A stretch of DNA of 64,000 nucleotides from Hymenobacter glacieicola (GTDB lineage: Bacteria > Bacteroidota > Bacteroidia > Cytophagales > Hymenobacteraceae): positions 186,001-250,000 of the forward strand of contig NZ_BMGS01000009.1 in NCBI RefSeq assembly GCF_014640315.1, in the 5' to 3' direction. Positions 17,195-25,270 of this stretch are shown here, piece by piece; position 1 is the first letter of the stretch; each line of letters opens with the position of its first letter. The notes under the pieces are model-generated. The model was not told the origin of the DNA. It saw nothing but the letters and a program-made list of their open reading frames with translations, and ran no database searches. The translations under genes and the position numbers were made by a program.

Positions 17195-19369
17195 ATGTCC
17201 CGCACAATTATTGTCTCAAACCGACTGCCTACGAAAGTCCAGCGCACCGCAGAGAGCCTCACGTTTCAGCCCAGCGAAGGCGGGCTGGCCACGGGTTTAG
17301 GCTCCATCTACCGGCAGGAGGGCAACGTATGGGTGGGGTGGCCCGGGCTCTTTGTGGAGGATGAAGCTGAAGAGCAGCACATTGAGCAGGAGCTTAGCGC
17401 CGATAGCATGGCTCCGGTGTTTCTGACGGAGGCGGAAATCCGCGACTTTTACGAGGGATTCAGCAACTCCACGCTCTGGCCTACCTTCCACTACTTCCCC
17501 CAGTACGCTACCTATGAGCAGGCCCACTGGGATGCTTACGTAGCCGTAAATGAGAAATTCTGCCGGGCCGTGCTGGAGCTGGCCGGCCCCGAAGACACTA
17601 TCTGGGTGCACGACTACCAACTGCTGCTGCTGCCGGAAATGCTGCGCACTGCCCGCCCCGACTGCACCATCGGCTTTTTTCTGCACATTCCCTTTCCTTC
17701 CTACGAGCTGATCCGGGCCCTGCCCTGGCGCTCGGAACTACTGCGCGGTATGCTCGGGGCCGACCTGATTGGCTTCCACACGTTTGGCTACATGCGCCAT
17801 TTCCTGAGCGCCACCTCGCAGCTGCTGGGGCTCTCTTCGCAGAACGGGCAGATTGAAACCCCGAGCCGGACTGTACTTGTCGATGCCTTTCCCATGGGTA
17901 TCGACTACGAGCGGTACGTGGCGGCGGCTGCTTCCGAGCAGGCCCAGCAGCACGAAGCCGAGTACCGCGAGGCCCTGCGCGACACCCGCATTATTCTTTC
18001 CATTGATCGGTTGGATTACTCCAAGGGTATTGCCGAGCGCCTGCGCGCCTTCGAGGTCCTGATTCAGCGCTACCCGGAGTGGCGCGAGCAAGTCAGTCTG
18101 ATTATGGTGGTGGTGCCCTCCCGCGACCAAGTGGCGCAGTACGCGGCCCTAAAGGAGGAAATAGATGAGATTGTGGGCCGCATCAACGCCCAGTACCGGA
18201 CCATCAGCTGGACGCCCATTCATTACTTCTACCGGTCTTTCCCGCTGGAAGAGCTGGCCTCGCTCTACCGCCTGGCCGAGGTAGCGCTAGTAACGCCCAT
18301 GCGCGATGGGATGAATCTGGTGGCCAAAGAGTTTGTGGCCAGCAAGGCCGATGGCAAGGGCGTGCTGATTTTAAGCGAGCGGGCCGGCGCTGCCCGGGAG
18401 CTATCCGATGCCCTCATTATAAACCCCACCGATACGGCCCAGCTAGCCGAGGCCATGCACGATGCCCTGGTGATGCCCGAGGAAGAACAAGTGCACCGCA
18501 TGACGGCTATGCAGGCGCTGGTCCGGCAGTACGACGTATTCGCTTGGACCAAGCTATTCATGGACCGACTGGCGTACAGCAAAATCAAGCAGCTGACCCT
18601 GGCCACGGAAATGCTGACTTCCGAGGCTACCACGCAGCTGCTCAACGACTTTACTACCGCTGAGCAGCGGTTGCTCCTGCTCGACTACGACGGTACCCTG
18701 GCGCCATTTCACAACCTGCCCCAGCGTGCCAAGCCCGACCAGGAGCTGCTGCTGCTGCTACAGGCCCTGACGGCTGACCCACGCAACCACGTAGTCATTA
18801 TCAGCGGCCGAGACCGGACCACGCTGCAGAACTGGCTGGGCCACTTACCCCTCGACTTCATTGCCGAACATGGCGTGTGGCTCCGGCCGGCCAGTGAGGA
18901 TTGGCAACTGTTTCAGCCCCTGAACAACAGCTGGAAGCAGGACATCCGCCCCATCATGGAAATGTACGTAACCCGGACGGCCGGCTCCTTTATCGAGGAC
19001 AAGGACTATTCCCTGGTGTGGCACTACCGCCGCGCCGATGTGGAGCTGGCCGATGTGCGCGCCCGGGAGTTGCTAAACCATTTATCCTTCATGACCTCGA
19101 ACACGGAGCTGCAGGTAATGGAAGGCAACAAGGTGATTGAGGTGAAAACCTCGGGCATTAACAAGGGCACGGCGGCGGCCCGCTGGCTGGCGGCTTACAA
19201 CCCGCAGTTCATCTTGGCCATCGGCGACGACCGCACGGACGAGGACACCTTCCGGGCTCTACCCGAAGACGCCTACACTATTAAAGTAGGCACCGGTACC
19301 CGCTCCCTGGCCCGCTTTCACCTAACCTCCACCACCGACGTGCGCAACCTGCTGCGCAGCTTGTTGTAA
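17195..19369 (+). CDS. Bifunctional trehalose-6-phosphate synthase/phosphatase
   Basis: Protein of 724 residues joining OtsA and OtsB activities. Residues 1-~465 are a GT20 synthase that joins UDP-glucose (or another NDP-glucose) and glucose 6-phosphate: GGLATGLGSIY, WVHDYQLLLLPEMLR, FHTFGYMRHFLS, DRLDYSKGIAERLRAFE and RDGMNLVAKEFVA. Residues ~485-724 are a HAD-type phosphatase that releases trehalose: nucleophile D497 in LDYDGTL, D499, and the metal site IGDDRTDED with D678 and D679. All key residues appear intact. ATG 17195 is chosen over TTG 17183 because it gives the family start SRTIIVSNRLP. Trehalose protects against drying and salt. The gene converges with a GH15 hydrolase gene; together they could set trehalose levels. 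Confidence 0.95.
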   Translation: MSRTIIVSNRLPTKVQRTAESLTFQPSEGGLATGLGSIYRQEGNVWVGWPGLFVEDEAEEQHIEQELSADSMAPVFLTEAEIRDFYEGFSNSTLWPTFHYFPQYATYEQAHWDAYVAVNEKFCRAVLELAGPEDTIWVHDYQLLLLPEMLRTARPDCTIGFFLHIPFPSYELIRALPWRSELLRGMLGADLIGFHTFGYMRHFLSATSQLLGLSSQNGQIETPSRTVLVDAFPMGIDYERYVAAAASEQAQQHEAEYREALRDTRIILSIDRLDYSKGIAERLRAFEVLIQRYPEWREQVSLIMVVVPSRDQVAQYAALKEEIDEIVGRINAQYRTISWTPIHYFYRSFPLEELASLYRLAEVALVTPMRDGMNLVAKEFVASKADGKGVLILSERAGAARELSDALIINPTDTAQLAEAMHDALVMPEEEQVHRMTAMQALVRQYDVFAWTKLFMDRLAYSKIKQLTLATEMLTSEATTQLLNDFTTAEQRLLLLDYDGTLAPFHNLPQRAKPDQELLLLLQALTADPRNHVVIISGRDRTTLQNWLGHLPLDFIAEHGVWLRPASEDWQLFQPLNNSWKQDIRPIMEMYVTRTAGSFIEDKDYSLVWHYRRADVELADVRARELLNHLSFMTSNTELQVMEGNKVIEVKTSGINKGTAAARWLAAYNPQFILAIGDDRTDEDTFRALPEDAYTIKVGTGTRSLARFHLTSTTDVRNLLRSLL

Positions 19370-19398
19370 CTACCCCCGCTTGCTGAAGGCTAGCTAGC

Positions 19399-19461
19399 AA
19401 AACGGCCCGTTATGTCGAGCGTAAGAATAAATTTCTCACGCTCGACATAACGGGCCGTTTT
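19399..19461. terminator. Long perfect bidirectional terminator hairpin
   Basis: Two perfect 24-base arms (19399-19422 and 19438-19461) with a 15-base AT-rich loop. Each outer end is AAAA/TTTT, so the structure reads as a terminator in both directions, fitting its place between convergent trehalose genes. The inner part (TGTCGAGCGT) resembles the GTCAT..GAGCG hairpin repeats elsewhere in the window. Confidence 0.88.
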
Positions 19462-19512
19462 GCGGCAAATCAGGGCTAACTGATTTGAGGTAACCCCTTA
19501 GCCGATTACTAC

Positions 19513-21300
19513 TTAAATAAAGTTGGGCTTGGCTAGCTTCTGAGCAATACGGTAGGCGGCGTTTACCAGCCCGACGTGGCTATAAGCCTGGGGGAAATTG
19601 CCCCACTGGGAGCCGGTTTTGGCATCCACGTCCTCGGACAGCAGGCCCAGGTGGTTGGTGTACGTCGTCAGCTTCTCGAACTCCGTCATGGCTTCCTCCA
19701 CCCGGCCCACGGCGGCCAGAGCCTCCACGTACCAGAAGGAGCAGATCAGGAAGGTAGTTTCGGGAGTACCGAAGTCGTCGGCATGGCGGTAGCGGTAGAA
19801 CAGGCCTTCGGGCGTCATCAGCTCCTTTTCCAAGGCCGCCAGGTGGGTGCGGGCCCGCTCCGAGGAAGGGTCCAGGTAGCCCATCAGGATAAGCTGCATG
19901 GCGCTGGCATCGAGGTGGGGCGAGCCGATGGCGTTGGTGTAGGCCCCCAACTCGGGGTTGTAGCACTGTTCAATGTGGTCGGCGGCGGCTTGCATCAGCC
20001 GCTCGGCCCGGGCCTCCATTTCCTTGTTGCCCAGGGAGCGGGCCACCTTGCGCGCGGCGTGGCTGCCGGCCCAGTGAAACAGGTAGGTGTAGCAGTGATA
20101 CTGCGCCAGATTGCGGAATTCCCAGAGGCCGGCATCGGGCTGGTCCATGGTGGCCTCAATCAGGTTCAGAGCCTCGTATACCAGCGTTGAGGGGTTGGGC
20201 CGCTCGGGGTCAATAAAGCGGCAGTCCACGTAAAGGGGTAACAGGGCCACCAGCACCTGCCCGTACACGTCGTTCTGAATGTGGGTGTAAGCATCGTTGC
20301 CGATGCGCACGGGTTGGTTGCCGAGGTAGCCGGCTAAGGGAAGCTCCTGCTCCACCAGTTCCGACTTACCGCTGATGCCGTACAGGGGCTGGTAGCGGCC
20401 CTTTATTTTGGTAGAAATGTTGGCGATGTAGTGGAAATACCGCTCCATCTCCTCGAAGTGCCCAATGTTGTTAAACGCCGTCAGGATGTAGTAGGTGTCG
20501 CGCATCCAGCAGTAGCGGTAGTCCCAGTTGCGGGTGCTGCCGGGGGCCTCAGGCAAGGAGGTGGTGCTGGCGGCAATAATGGCCCCGGTATCCTCATACT
20601 GGTGAATCTTGAGGGCCAGGGCCGAGCGAATCACCTGGTCCTGGCGGAAGGTGCTGATGCTGGTGCTTTTCACCCAGGTCCGCCAATAGTCGACGGTAGC
20701 GCGCAGAAACCGCTCGGCTGTGCTTTCCAGCGGCGCTTCCAGCGGGGCTCCGTAGGTGAGCACTAGGTACTTGGTTTCGTTGAGCGCAAAGTCTTCCTCA
20801 TCCAGCACGTAAGTCAGCGGAATGTTGGTGGTCAGCCGGATTTCCTCTTCCAGCCCCAGAAAGGCAATGTGGTTGGAGCTGCGGCGCCGGTTCAGTTGCA
20901 GCTCCCCGTACTGGCCTACCGGCCGGCAGGCTACCCGCACGCGGGGCGTACCCTCCAGGGGCTCCACCTTCCGAATAAACATCAGGGGCTTATAGTACCG
21001 CTCGTACTGCAGAAAGCGCGGGGCGAAGTCCGTGACGCGGTACCGGCCCTCGGGGGTAGTAATTTCCGTGCACAGCACGTTGGTATTGGGGCGGTAGTAC
21101 TGGTGGGAGGCCAGGGTAGCGCCGGGCTCGGCGGGCCGGATGCTGTACTCACCGCCCTTGTCGTCGTCGAGCAGGGAGCCGAACACGAAGCTGCTGTCAA
21201 AGCGGGGCCAGCAGAGCCAGCGCACGGCGGTGTCGGTACCAATCAGGCCCAGAAAGGCACAGTTGCCAACCAGACCAAGGTCATAGGTATGTTTTGTCAT
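19513..21300 (-). CDS. Glycoside hydrolase family 15 protein (glucoamylase or trehalase type)
   Basis: Protein of 595 residues. The N-terminal beta-sandwich (~1-210; IGTDTAVRWLCWPRFDSSFV) and the (alpha/alpha)6 barrel (~225-590) follow the GH15 pattern of bacterial glucoamylase-like enzymes. The family motif RNWDYRYCWMRDTYY lies near residue 260, and PEGLFYRYRHADDFG is near the C-terminal catalytic region. No signal peptide is present, so it acts in the cytoplasm. GH15 members cut alpha-1,4 glucans or, in some actinobacteria, trehalose. Convergence with the trehalose synthesis gene favours trehalase or a glucan role linked to trehalose, but specificity is an inference. It diverges from the DedA-like gene. 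Confidence 0.88.
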   Translation of the reverse strand: MTKHTYDLGLVGNCAFLGLIGTDTAVRWLCWPRFDSSFVFGSLLDDDKGGEYSIRPAEPGATLASHQYYRPNTNVLCTEITTPEGRYRVTDFAPRFLQYERYYKPLMFIRKVEPLEGTPRVRVACRPVGQYGELQLNRRRSSNHIAFLGLEEEIRLTTNIPLTYVLDEEDFALNETKYLVLTYGAPLEAPLESTAERFLRATVDYWRTWVKSTSISTFRQDQVIRSALALKIHQYEDTGAIIAASTTSLPEAPGSTRNWDYRYCWMRDTYYILTAFNNIGHFEEMERYFHYIANISTKIKGRYQPLYGISGKSELVEQELPLAGYLGNQPVRIGNDAYTHIQNDVYGQVLVALLPLYVDCRFIDPERPNPSTLVYEALNLIEATMDQPDAGLWEFRNLAQYHCYTYLFHWAGSHAARKVARSLGNKEMEARAERLMQAAADHIEQCYNPELGAYTNAIGSPHLDASAMQLILMGYLDPSSERARTHLAALEKELMTPEGLFYRYRHADDFGTPETTFLICSFWYVEALAAVGRVEEAMTEFEKLTTYTNHLGLLSEDVDAKTGSQWGNFPQAYSHVGLVNAAYRIAQKLAKPNFI

Positions 21301-21464
21301 CTAGAAGGGCGTTTGCCGGGCCGCAGCCAACGGGCGGCCGAATGGCGGTTTCTAGGGGTAGTACCGTTCCGGTGCCGCTGGGGTTGCCGCAGCTTTTTGG
21401 GCGCGGCCTGCGTACGTACCCGTTCTGCCCCCGGGAAAACTCCCGGCCTCAACCTTGCTTGCCC

Positions 21465-22190
21465 GTGCTGACTACCACTGTTCCTCCTTCCGCTGCGCCG
21501 GCCAAACGCACCAACCACGGCCCGCTTTATGTTTCCCTGGCCGTGCTGCTGGCCCTGCTGGGCTGCTGGTTTTTCTGGCCTGACTTCCAGACCAGCGCCC
21601 GTGAAGGCTGGACGGTGCTGCGCAGTGGTGAGCAGTCCCGCATTGCCGCCTGGATGCAGCAGTTCGGTTACTGGGGCCCGGTGGTCATTGTGGCCGCCAT
21701 GGTAGCCCAAATGTTTCTGTTCGTGGTGAATGTGGTGCTGCTAATTCTGGTAGCCATTCTGGCGTACGGGCCATGGTGGGGCTCTGGGCTGGCGTTGGCC
21801 GGTATTCTGGTAGCCTCCTCCGTGGGCTACGGCCTGGGCCGGGCTCTGGGCGAGTCGTTCGTGACGCGGGTACTGGGCCAGAAAAATGAGCAGAAAGTGT
21901 TGGAGGTAGTGGACCGCTACGGCGTGTGGGCCGTGATTATTGCCCGCCTTTCGCCCGCCCTCTCCGATGACGCCATCAGCTTTGTGGCCGGGCTGGCGCG
22001 CATGGGCTACCTGAAGTTTATGGCCGCCACCACGGTAGGGGTAGTGCCCCTGATTGCCCTGCTGGCCTATTTAGGCGAAGACAGCGCCCGGCTGAAATCG
22101 GGGCTGCTGTGGGTGACGGGCGGGAGTTTGCTGCTGTTTGGGGCCTACGTGTGGTGGGACCGAAACCGGATGCACAAAAAAACTTCCTGA
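21465..22190 (+). CDS. TVP38/TMEM64 (DedA-like, SNARE-associated) membrane protein
   Basis: Protein of about 241 residues with five to six membrane segments. The SNARE-associated/VTT domain is recognisable in the middle (FVVNVVLLILVAILAYGPWW, SSVGYGLGRALGE, IIARLSPALSDDAISFVAGL, ARMGYLKF). Proteins of this superfamily are thought to move or flip lipids across membranes. The start is uncertain: the frame is open from 21294, with an ATG at 21342 and GTG at 21465. The GTG is chosen because the residues before it are Arg/Pro-rich and unlike a family N-terminus, and because the divergent GH15 gene also needs promoter space. Function in this organism is unknown. Confidence 0.82.
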   Translation: MLTTTVPPSAAPAKRTNHGPLYVSLAVLLALLGCWFFWPDFQTSAREGWTVLRSGEQSRIAAWMQQFGYWGPVVIVAAMVAQMFLFVVNVVLLILVAILAYGPWWGSGLALAGILVASSVGYGLGRALGESFVTRVLGQKNEQKVLEVVDRYGVWAVIIARLSPALSDDAISFVAGLARMGYLKFMAATTVGVVPLIALLAYLGEDSARLKSGLLWVTGGSLLLFGAYVWWDRNRMHKKTS

Positions 22191-22237
22191 TTCTCTCCGG
22201 TTTATGTCCCGATCAGAAAAATTTTAGAGGCAGACTA

Positions 22238-22267
22238 TTGCACTGCCCAAAGTGCCTCTTATCTTTG
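22238..22267 (+). promoter_or_regulatory. Promoter of tRNA-Glu (copy 2)
   Basis: TTG at 22238-22240, 19 bases, TATCTTTG at 22260-22267. Same boxes and spacing as copy 1. The leader also shares GCACCACCAAAACGGA-like sequence with copy 1, so promoter and tRNA were duplicated together. Confidence 0.88.
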
Positions 22268-22302
22268 CACCACCAAAACGGAAAACGCTCCGCTGGTACC
22301 AT

Positions 22303-22374
22303 GGTCCGTTCGTCTAGGGGTTAGGACAGTAGATTTTCATTCTACCAACAGGGGTTCGATTCCCCTACGGACTA
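22303..22374 (+). tRNA. tRNA-Glu (anticodon UUC), second copy
   Basis: By eye the 72 bases match the gene at 16738-16809 exactly, including the anticodon loop TTTTCAT. Similarity extends upstream through the promoter but not downstream, where the terminators differ. Confidence 0.95.
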
Positions 22375-22384
22375 CTTTAATCTG

Positions 22385-22425
22385 AAAACTCCCAGTAAGC
22401 CAAGGCTTGCTGGGAGTTTTTGCTT
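22385..22425 (+). terminator. Intrinsic terminator of tRNA-Glu (copy 2)
   Basis: A 17-bp stem with one wobble pair (AAAACTCCCAGTAAGCC / GGCTTGCTGGGAGTTTT) and a two-base loop, ending in TTTTTG, 10 bases after the tRNA. Confidence 0.88.
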
Positions 22426-22519
22426 TTACGGACTTCGCGTAAGGAAGAAAAGCACGAGCCGATTTTCGAACCCGGGCTAGGCCGAGTAGAGCACAAAAGC
22501 CTTCAACTCAAAAGAACGT

Positions 22520-22735
22520 CATGCATAGCCGGAGGCAAAGCGTCTCACGTGCTGACATGCAAGAGGCATTGTCATGCTGAGCGAAGCCGGAGGCGTAGTC
22601 GAAGCATCTCTACTGAGGCTAATCAAGGAAGCTTGCAGCGAAGCGGCAGAGACGTTCGACTGTGCCCCCAGCATGACCGTTACTTTTGCAACGACATGGC
22701 AACGCCATCCAAGCGAAATGCTTTGCTCGGCATGA
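22520..22735. repeat. Composite GTCATGCTGAGCG-type hairpin repeat
   Basis: Several related units lie in 22520-22735: GTCATGCATAGCCGGAGGC, GTCATGCTGAGCGAAGCCGG with GTAGTCGAAGCATCTC, and on the opposite strand CCCAGCATGACCG and GCTCGGCATGACAG. Units face each other and can pair. It fills most of the 411 bases between the second tRNA-Glu gene and copA, where no gene is supportable. The outer sequence is related to the hairpins at 3841 and 36101. Confidence 0.65.
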
Positions 22736-22785
22736 CAGCCGGATGGGTTACGGTCCGCCCGCGCTAGCACAATCATCTTTTTTCG

Positions 22786-25062
22786 TTACTCTAGGTTCTT
22801 CACGCTGAACCGGCGGAGGCGGAGGGAATTCGTCAGCACGGATACGGAGCTTAGGGCCATGGCGGCGGCGGCCAGCATGGGGGAAAGCAGCACACCCAGT
22901 ACCGGGTACAGCAGCCCCGCCGCCACTGGAATACCCAGCGTATTGTAGATAAAGGCGAAAAACAGGTTTTGCCTGATGGTGCGGATAGTCTGGCGCGACA
23001 GTTCAATGGCGGTTACCACTCCCCGCAAGTCGGAGCGCATGAGCGTAATGCCGGCCGCTTCCATGGCCACGTCCGTGCCCCCGCCCATGGCCAGGCCAAT
23101 GTCGGCCTGGGCCAGGGCCGGCGCGTCGTTGATGCCGTCGCCGACCATGGCCACCGTGCGCCCTTCCTGCTGGAGTTCCCGCACCTTGGCCGCCTTGTCC
23201 TGGGGTAGCACCTCGGCAAAGTACCGCTTGATACCAACCTGCCCGGCTACTTGCGCGGCCGTTTGGGGGTTGTCGCCGGTCATCATCACCACTTCCAGGC
23301 CCAAGGCTTGCAGCTGTTTGATGGCCGCAACCGACGTGTCGCGCACGGTATCCGCCACCCCGATGAGGCCGGCTGCCTGGCCAGCCACGGCTACGTAAAG
23401 CACTGTTTTGGCCTGATTGAGCAGGGCCTCGGCCTGCTCAATCAGGGCGGGCGGTAGGCTAATACCGGCAGCCTCCAGCAGCGGCAAATTGCCAATGAGT
23501 ACGGCCTGGCCCTCGACCGTAGCCGTGGCTCCCCTACCCTCTACCGCCCGAAAATCAGTAGCCGACAGCACGGTTGCCTGCTGGGCGGCTGCGTAGCGCA
23601 CTACCGCCTCGGCCAGCGGGTGCTCCGACTGGCGCTCCACGGCCGCTACCGCCGCCAGCAACGAGGCGGCTGGCTGCCCGGCGGCCGGCACGAAGTCGGT
23701 GACGGTGGGCTGCCCGCGGGTGATGGTGCCGGTTTTGTCCAGCAGTACGGTGTTGACTTGGTAGGCTTTTTCCAGCGCCTCGGCGTTGCGGATCAACACG
23801 CCGTGCTCCGCCCCTTTGCCCGTGCCTACCATGATGGCCGTAGGAGTAGCCAGCCCCAGGGCGCAGGGGCAGGCAATAATGAGCACGGCCACAAAGTTGA
23901 CCAGGGCCAACGGCAGGCGGCTTTCCGCCGGGCCCAGGACAAACCAGGCCACGAACGTCAGGATGGCAATACCGATGACTGCCGGCACGAAAACCGCGCT
24001 GACTTGGTCGGCCAGCCGCTGAATGGGCGCGCGGCTACCCTGAGCCTCTTCCACCAGCCTTACAATTTGGGCCAGCATGGTGTCGGCCCCTACTTTGGTT
24101 ACCCGGAAGCGGAAGGAGCCGGTTTTGTTCAGGGTAGCCCCGAAAACCACATCACCCACCTTTTTCTCTACCGGCAGGCTTTCGCCCGTGAGCATGGCCT
24201 CATCCACGGCCGAGTGGCCCTCCTCCAGCATGCCGTCGGTGGCAACTTTCTCGCCGGGGCGCACCACTACCAGGTCGCCAAGCTGCACGTGCGCAATGGG
24301 CACGTCCACTTCCTGCCCGTCGGCGCGCACTACCCGGGCCGTTTTGGCCTGCAGGCCCATCAGGGCTTTGATGGCGGCGGAAGTTTGGGTTTTGGCGCGC
24401 AGTTCCAGCACTTTGCCCAGCAGAATCAGGGCAATGATGGTGGCCGTCGTGTCGTAATATACTTCCGGCAGCAGGCCGCGGCGGGTAAAGAAGCCCGGGG
24501 CCACGGTAGCGGCTACACTGTAAAGAAAGGCGGCGCCCGTACCTACCGCAATGAGGGTACCCATGGTGGCGGTCCGGCGCCGAAAGCTGCTCCAGGCCGA
24601 GGTGTAGAACTCACGCCCGCTGTAGAGCAGCACGGGCAGCGTGAGCAGCAGCAAGCCGTAGTTTAGCCACTGCATGTTGACGTGCTGCATCAGGGCAGGC
24701 CACAGCATGAGCATGCTCAGGGGCATGATGAGCAGGGCCAGCCCGGCGGCTACTGCAAAGCGGCGCTTAAGCTTTTGGTAGGCCAGGGCTTTCTGCTGGT
24801 CGATTTCGGCCTGGTGGTCGGCGGCGCTGGTGTCGGGGGCCGGCTCCGTCACGCCGTAGCCGGCTTGGAGCACGGCCTGTTTCAGGCTGGCCGGGGTGGC
24901 CTGGGTGGGCACGTAGTCGATGGTAGCTTTTTCGGTGGCGAAGTTGACTACGGCCCGCTGCACGCCCGGCGTGCGGCTAAGCGACTTTTCTACGAAGGAC
25001 GCGCACGAGGCGCACGTCATGCCTTCAATAGCAAGGGTTTCGGTTTTGGTAGCTGGTTCCAT
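22786..25062 (-). CDS. copA: Copper-translocating P1B-type ATPase
   Basis: Protein of 758 residues. It pumps Cu(I) out of the cytoplasm across the inner membrane using ATP. One heavy-metal-binding domain at the N-terminus has MTCASC (C17, C20). The membrane metal site CPC is at 398-400 (IIACPCALGLATPTA), the phosphorylated Asp442 lies in DKTGTIT, and the hinge motif VGDGINDAPALAQADIG with the final helix motif SVSVLTNSLRLRR, typical of CopA rather than zinc pumps, is present. Length is usual. ATG 25062 is chosen over TTG 25077. A 48-base hairpin (25081-25128) sits in the presumed leader. A DUF305 lipoprotein with His/Met clusters is 2 kb upstream, also suited to copper. Confidence 0.93.
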   Translation of the reverse strand: MEPATKTETLAIEGMTCASCASFVEKSLSRTPGVQRAVVNFATEKATIDYVPTQATPASLKQAVLQAGYGVTEPAPDTSAADHQAEIDQQKALAYQKLKRRFAVAAGLALLIMPLSMLMLWPALMQHVNMQWLNYGLLLLTLPVLLYSGREFYTSAWSSFRRRTATMGTLIAVGTGAAFLYSVAATVAPGFFTRRGLLPEVYYDTTATIIALILLGKVLELRAKTQTSAAIKALMGLQAKTARVVRADGQEVDVPIAHVQLGDLVVVRPGEKVATDGMLEEGHSAVDEAMLTGESLPVEKKVGDVVFGATLNKTGSFRFRVTKVGADTMLAQIVRLVEEAQGSRAPIQRLADQVSAVFVPAVIGIAILTFVAWFVLGPAESRLPLALVNFVAVLIIACPCALGLATPTAIMVGTGKGAEHGVLIRNAEALEKAYQVNTVLLDKTGTITRGQPTVTDFVPAAGQPAASLLAAVAAVERQSEHPLAEAVVRYAAAQQATVLSATDFRAVEGRGATATVEGQAVLIGNLPLLEAAGISLPPALIEQAEALLNQAKTVLYVAVAGQAAGLIGVADTVRDTSVAAIKQLQALGLEVVMMTGDNPQTAAQVAGQVGIKRYFAEVLPQDKAAKVRELQQEGRTVAMVGDGINDAPALAQADIGLAMGGGTDVAMEAAGITLMRSDLRGVVTAIELSRQTIRTIRQNLFFAFIYNTLGIPVAAGLLYPVLGVLLSPMLAAAAMALSSVSVLTNSLRLRRFSVKNLE

Positions 25063-25080
25063 AGTAGTAAACAACAAAGC

Positions 25081-25128
25081 GCGGATTGCGAGGCTGCCAA
25101 CGCGGAGGACGGCAGCCTCACAATCCGC
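25081..25128 (-). repeat. Hairpin in the leader region of copA
   Basis: Arms 25081-25098 and 25111-25128 (GCGGATTGCGAGGCTGCC and its complement with one mismatch) enclose a 12-base loop. It ends 19 bases before the copA ATG on the transcribed strand. It may be a regulatory hairpin, a repeat copy, or a terminator for the arabinofuranosidase gene upstream; T-rich sequence does follow it towards copA. Confidence 0.6.
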
Positions 25129-25270
25129 TACAAAGAAACAGCCAGGCCCCGCCGGAGTTCGTACGGAATTCTTCCGAAATCATGTATGATTTACTCGCCG
25201 CGCAGAGGCCAAAGCCACCCGCCCACCGCCACAGCTCCGCCGAAACGGTGCGCAGGCGGTTGGGTCGGCT

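Noticed and set aside
22520..22735. CRISPR array
   Set aside because: Repeat units face in both directions, vary in length and sequence, and have no regular spacers or cas genes.
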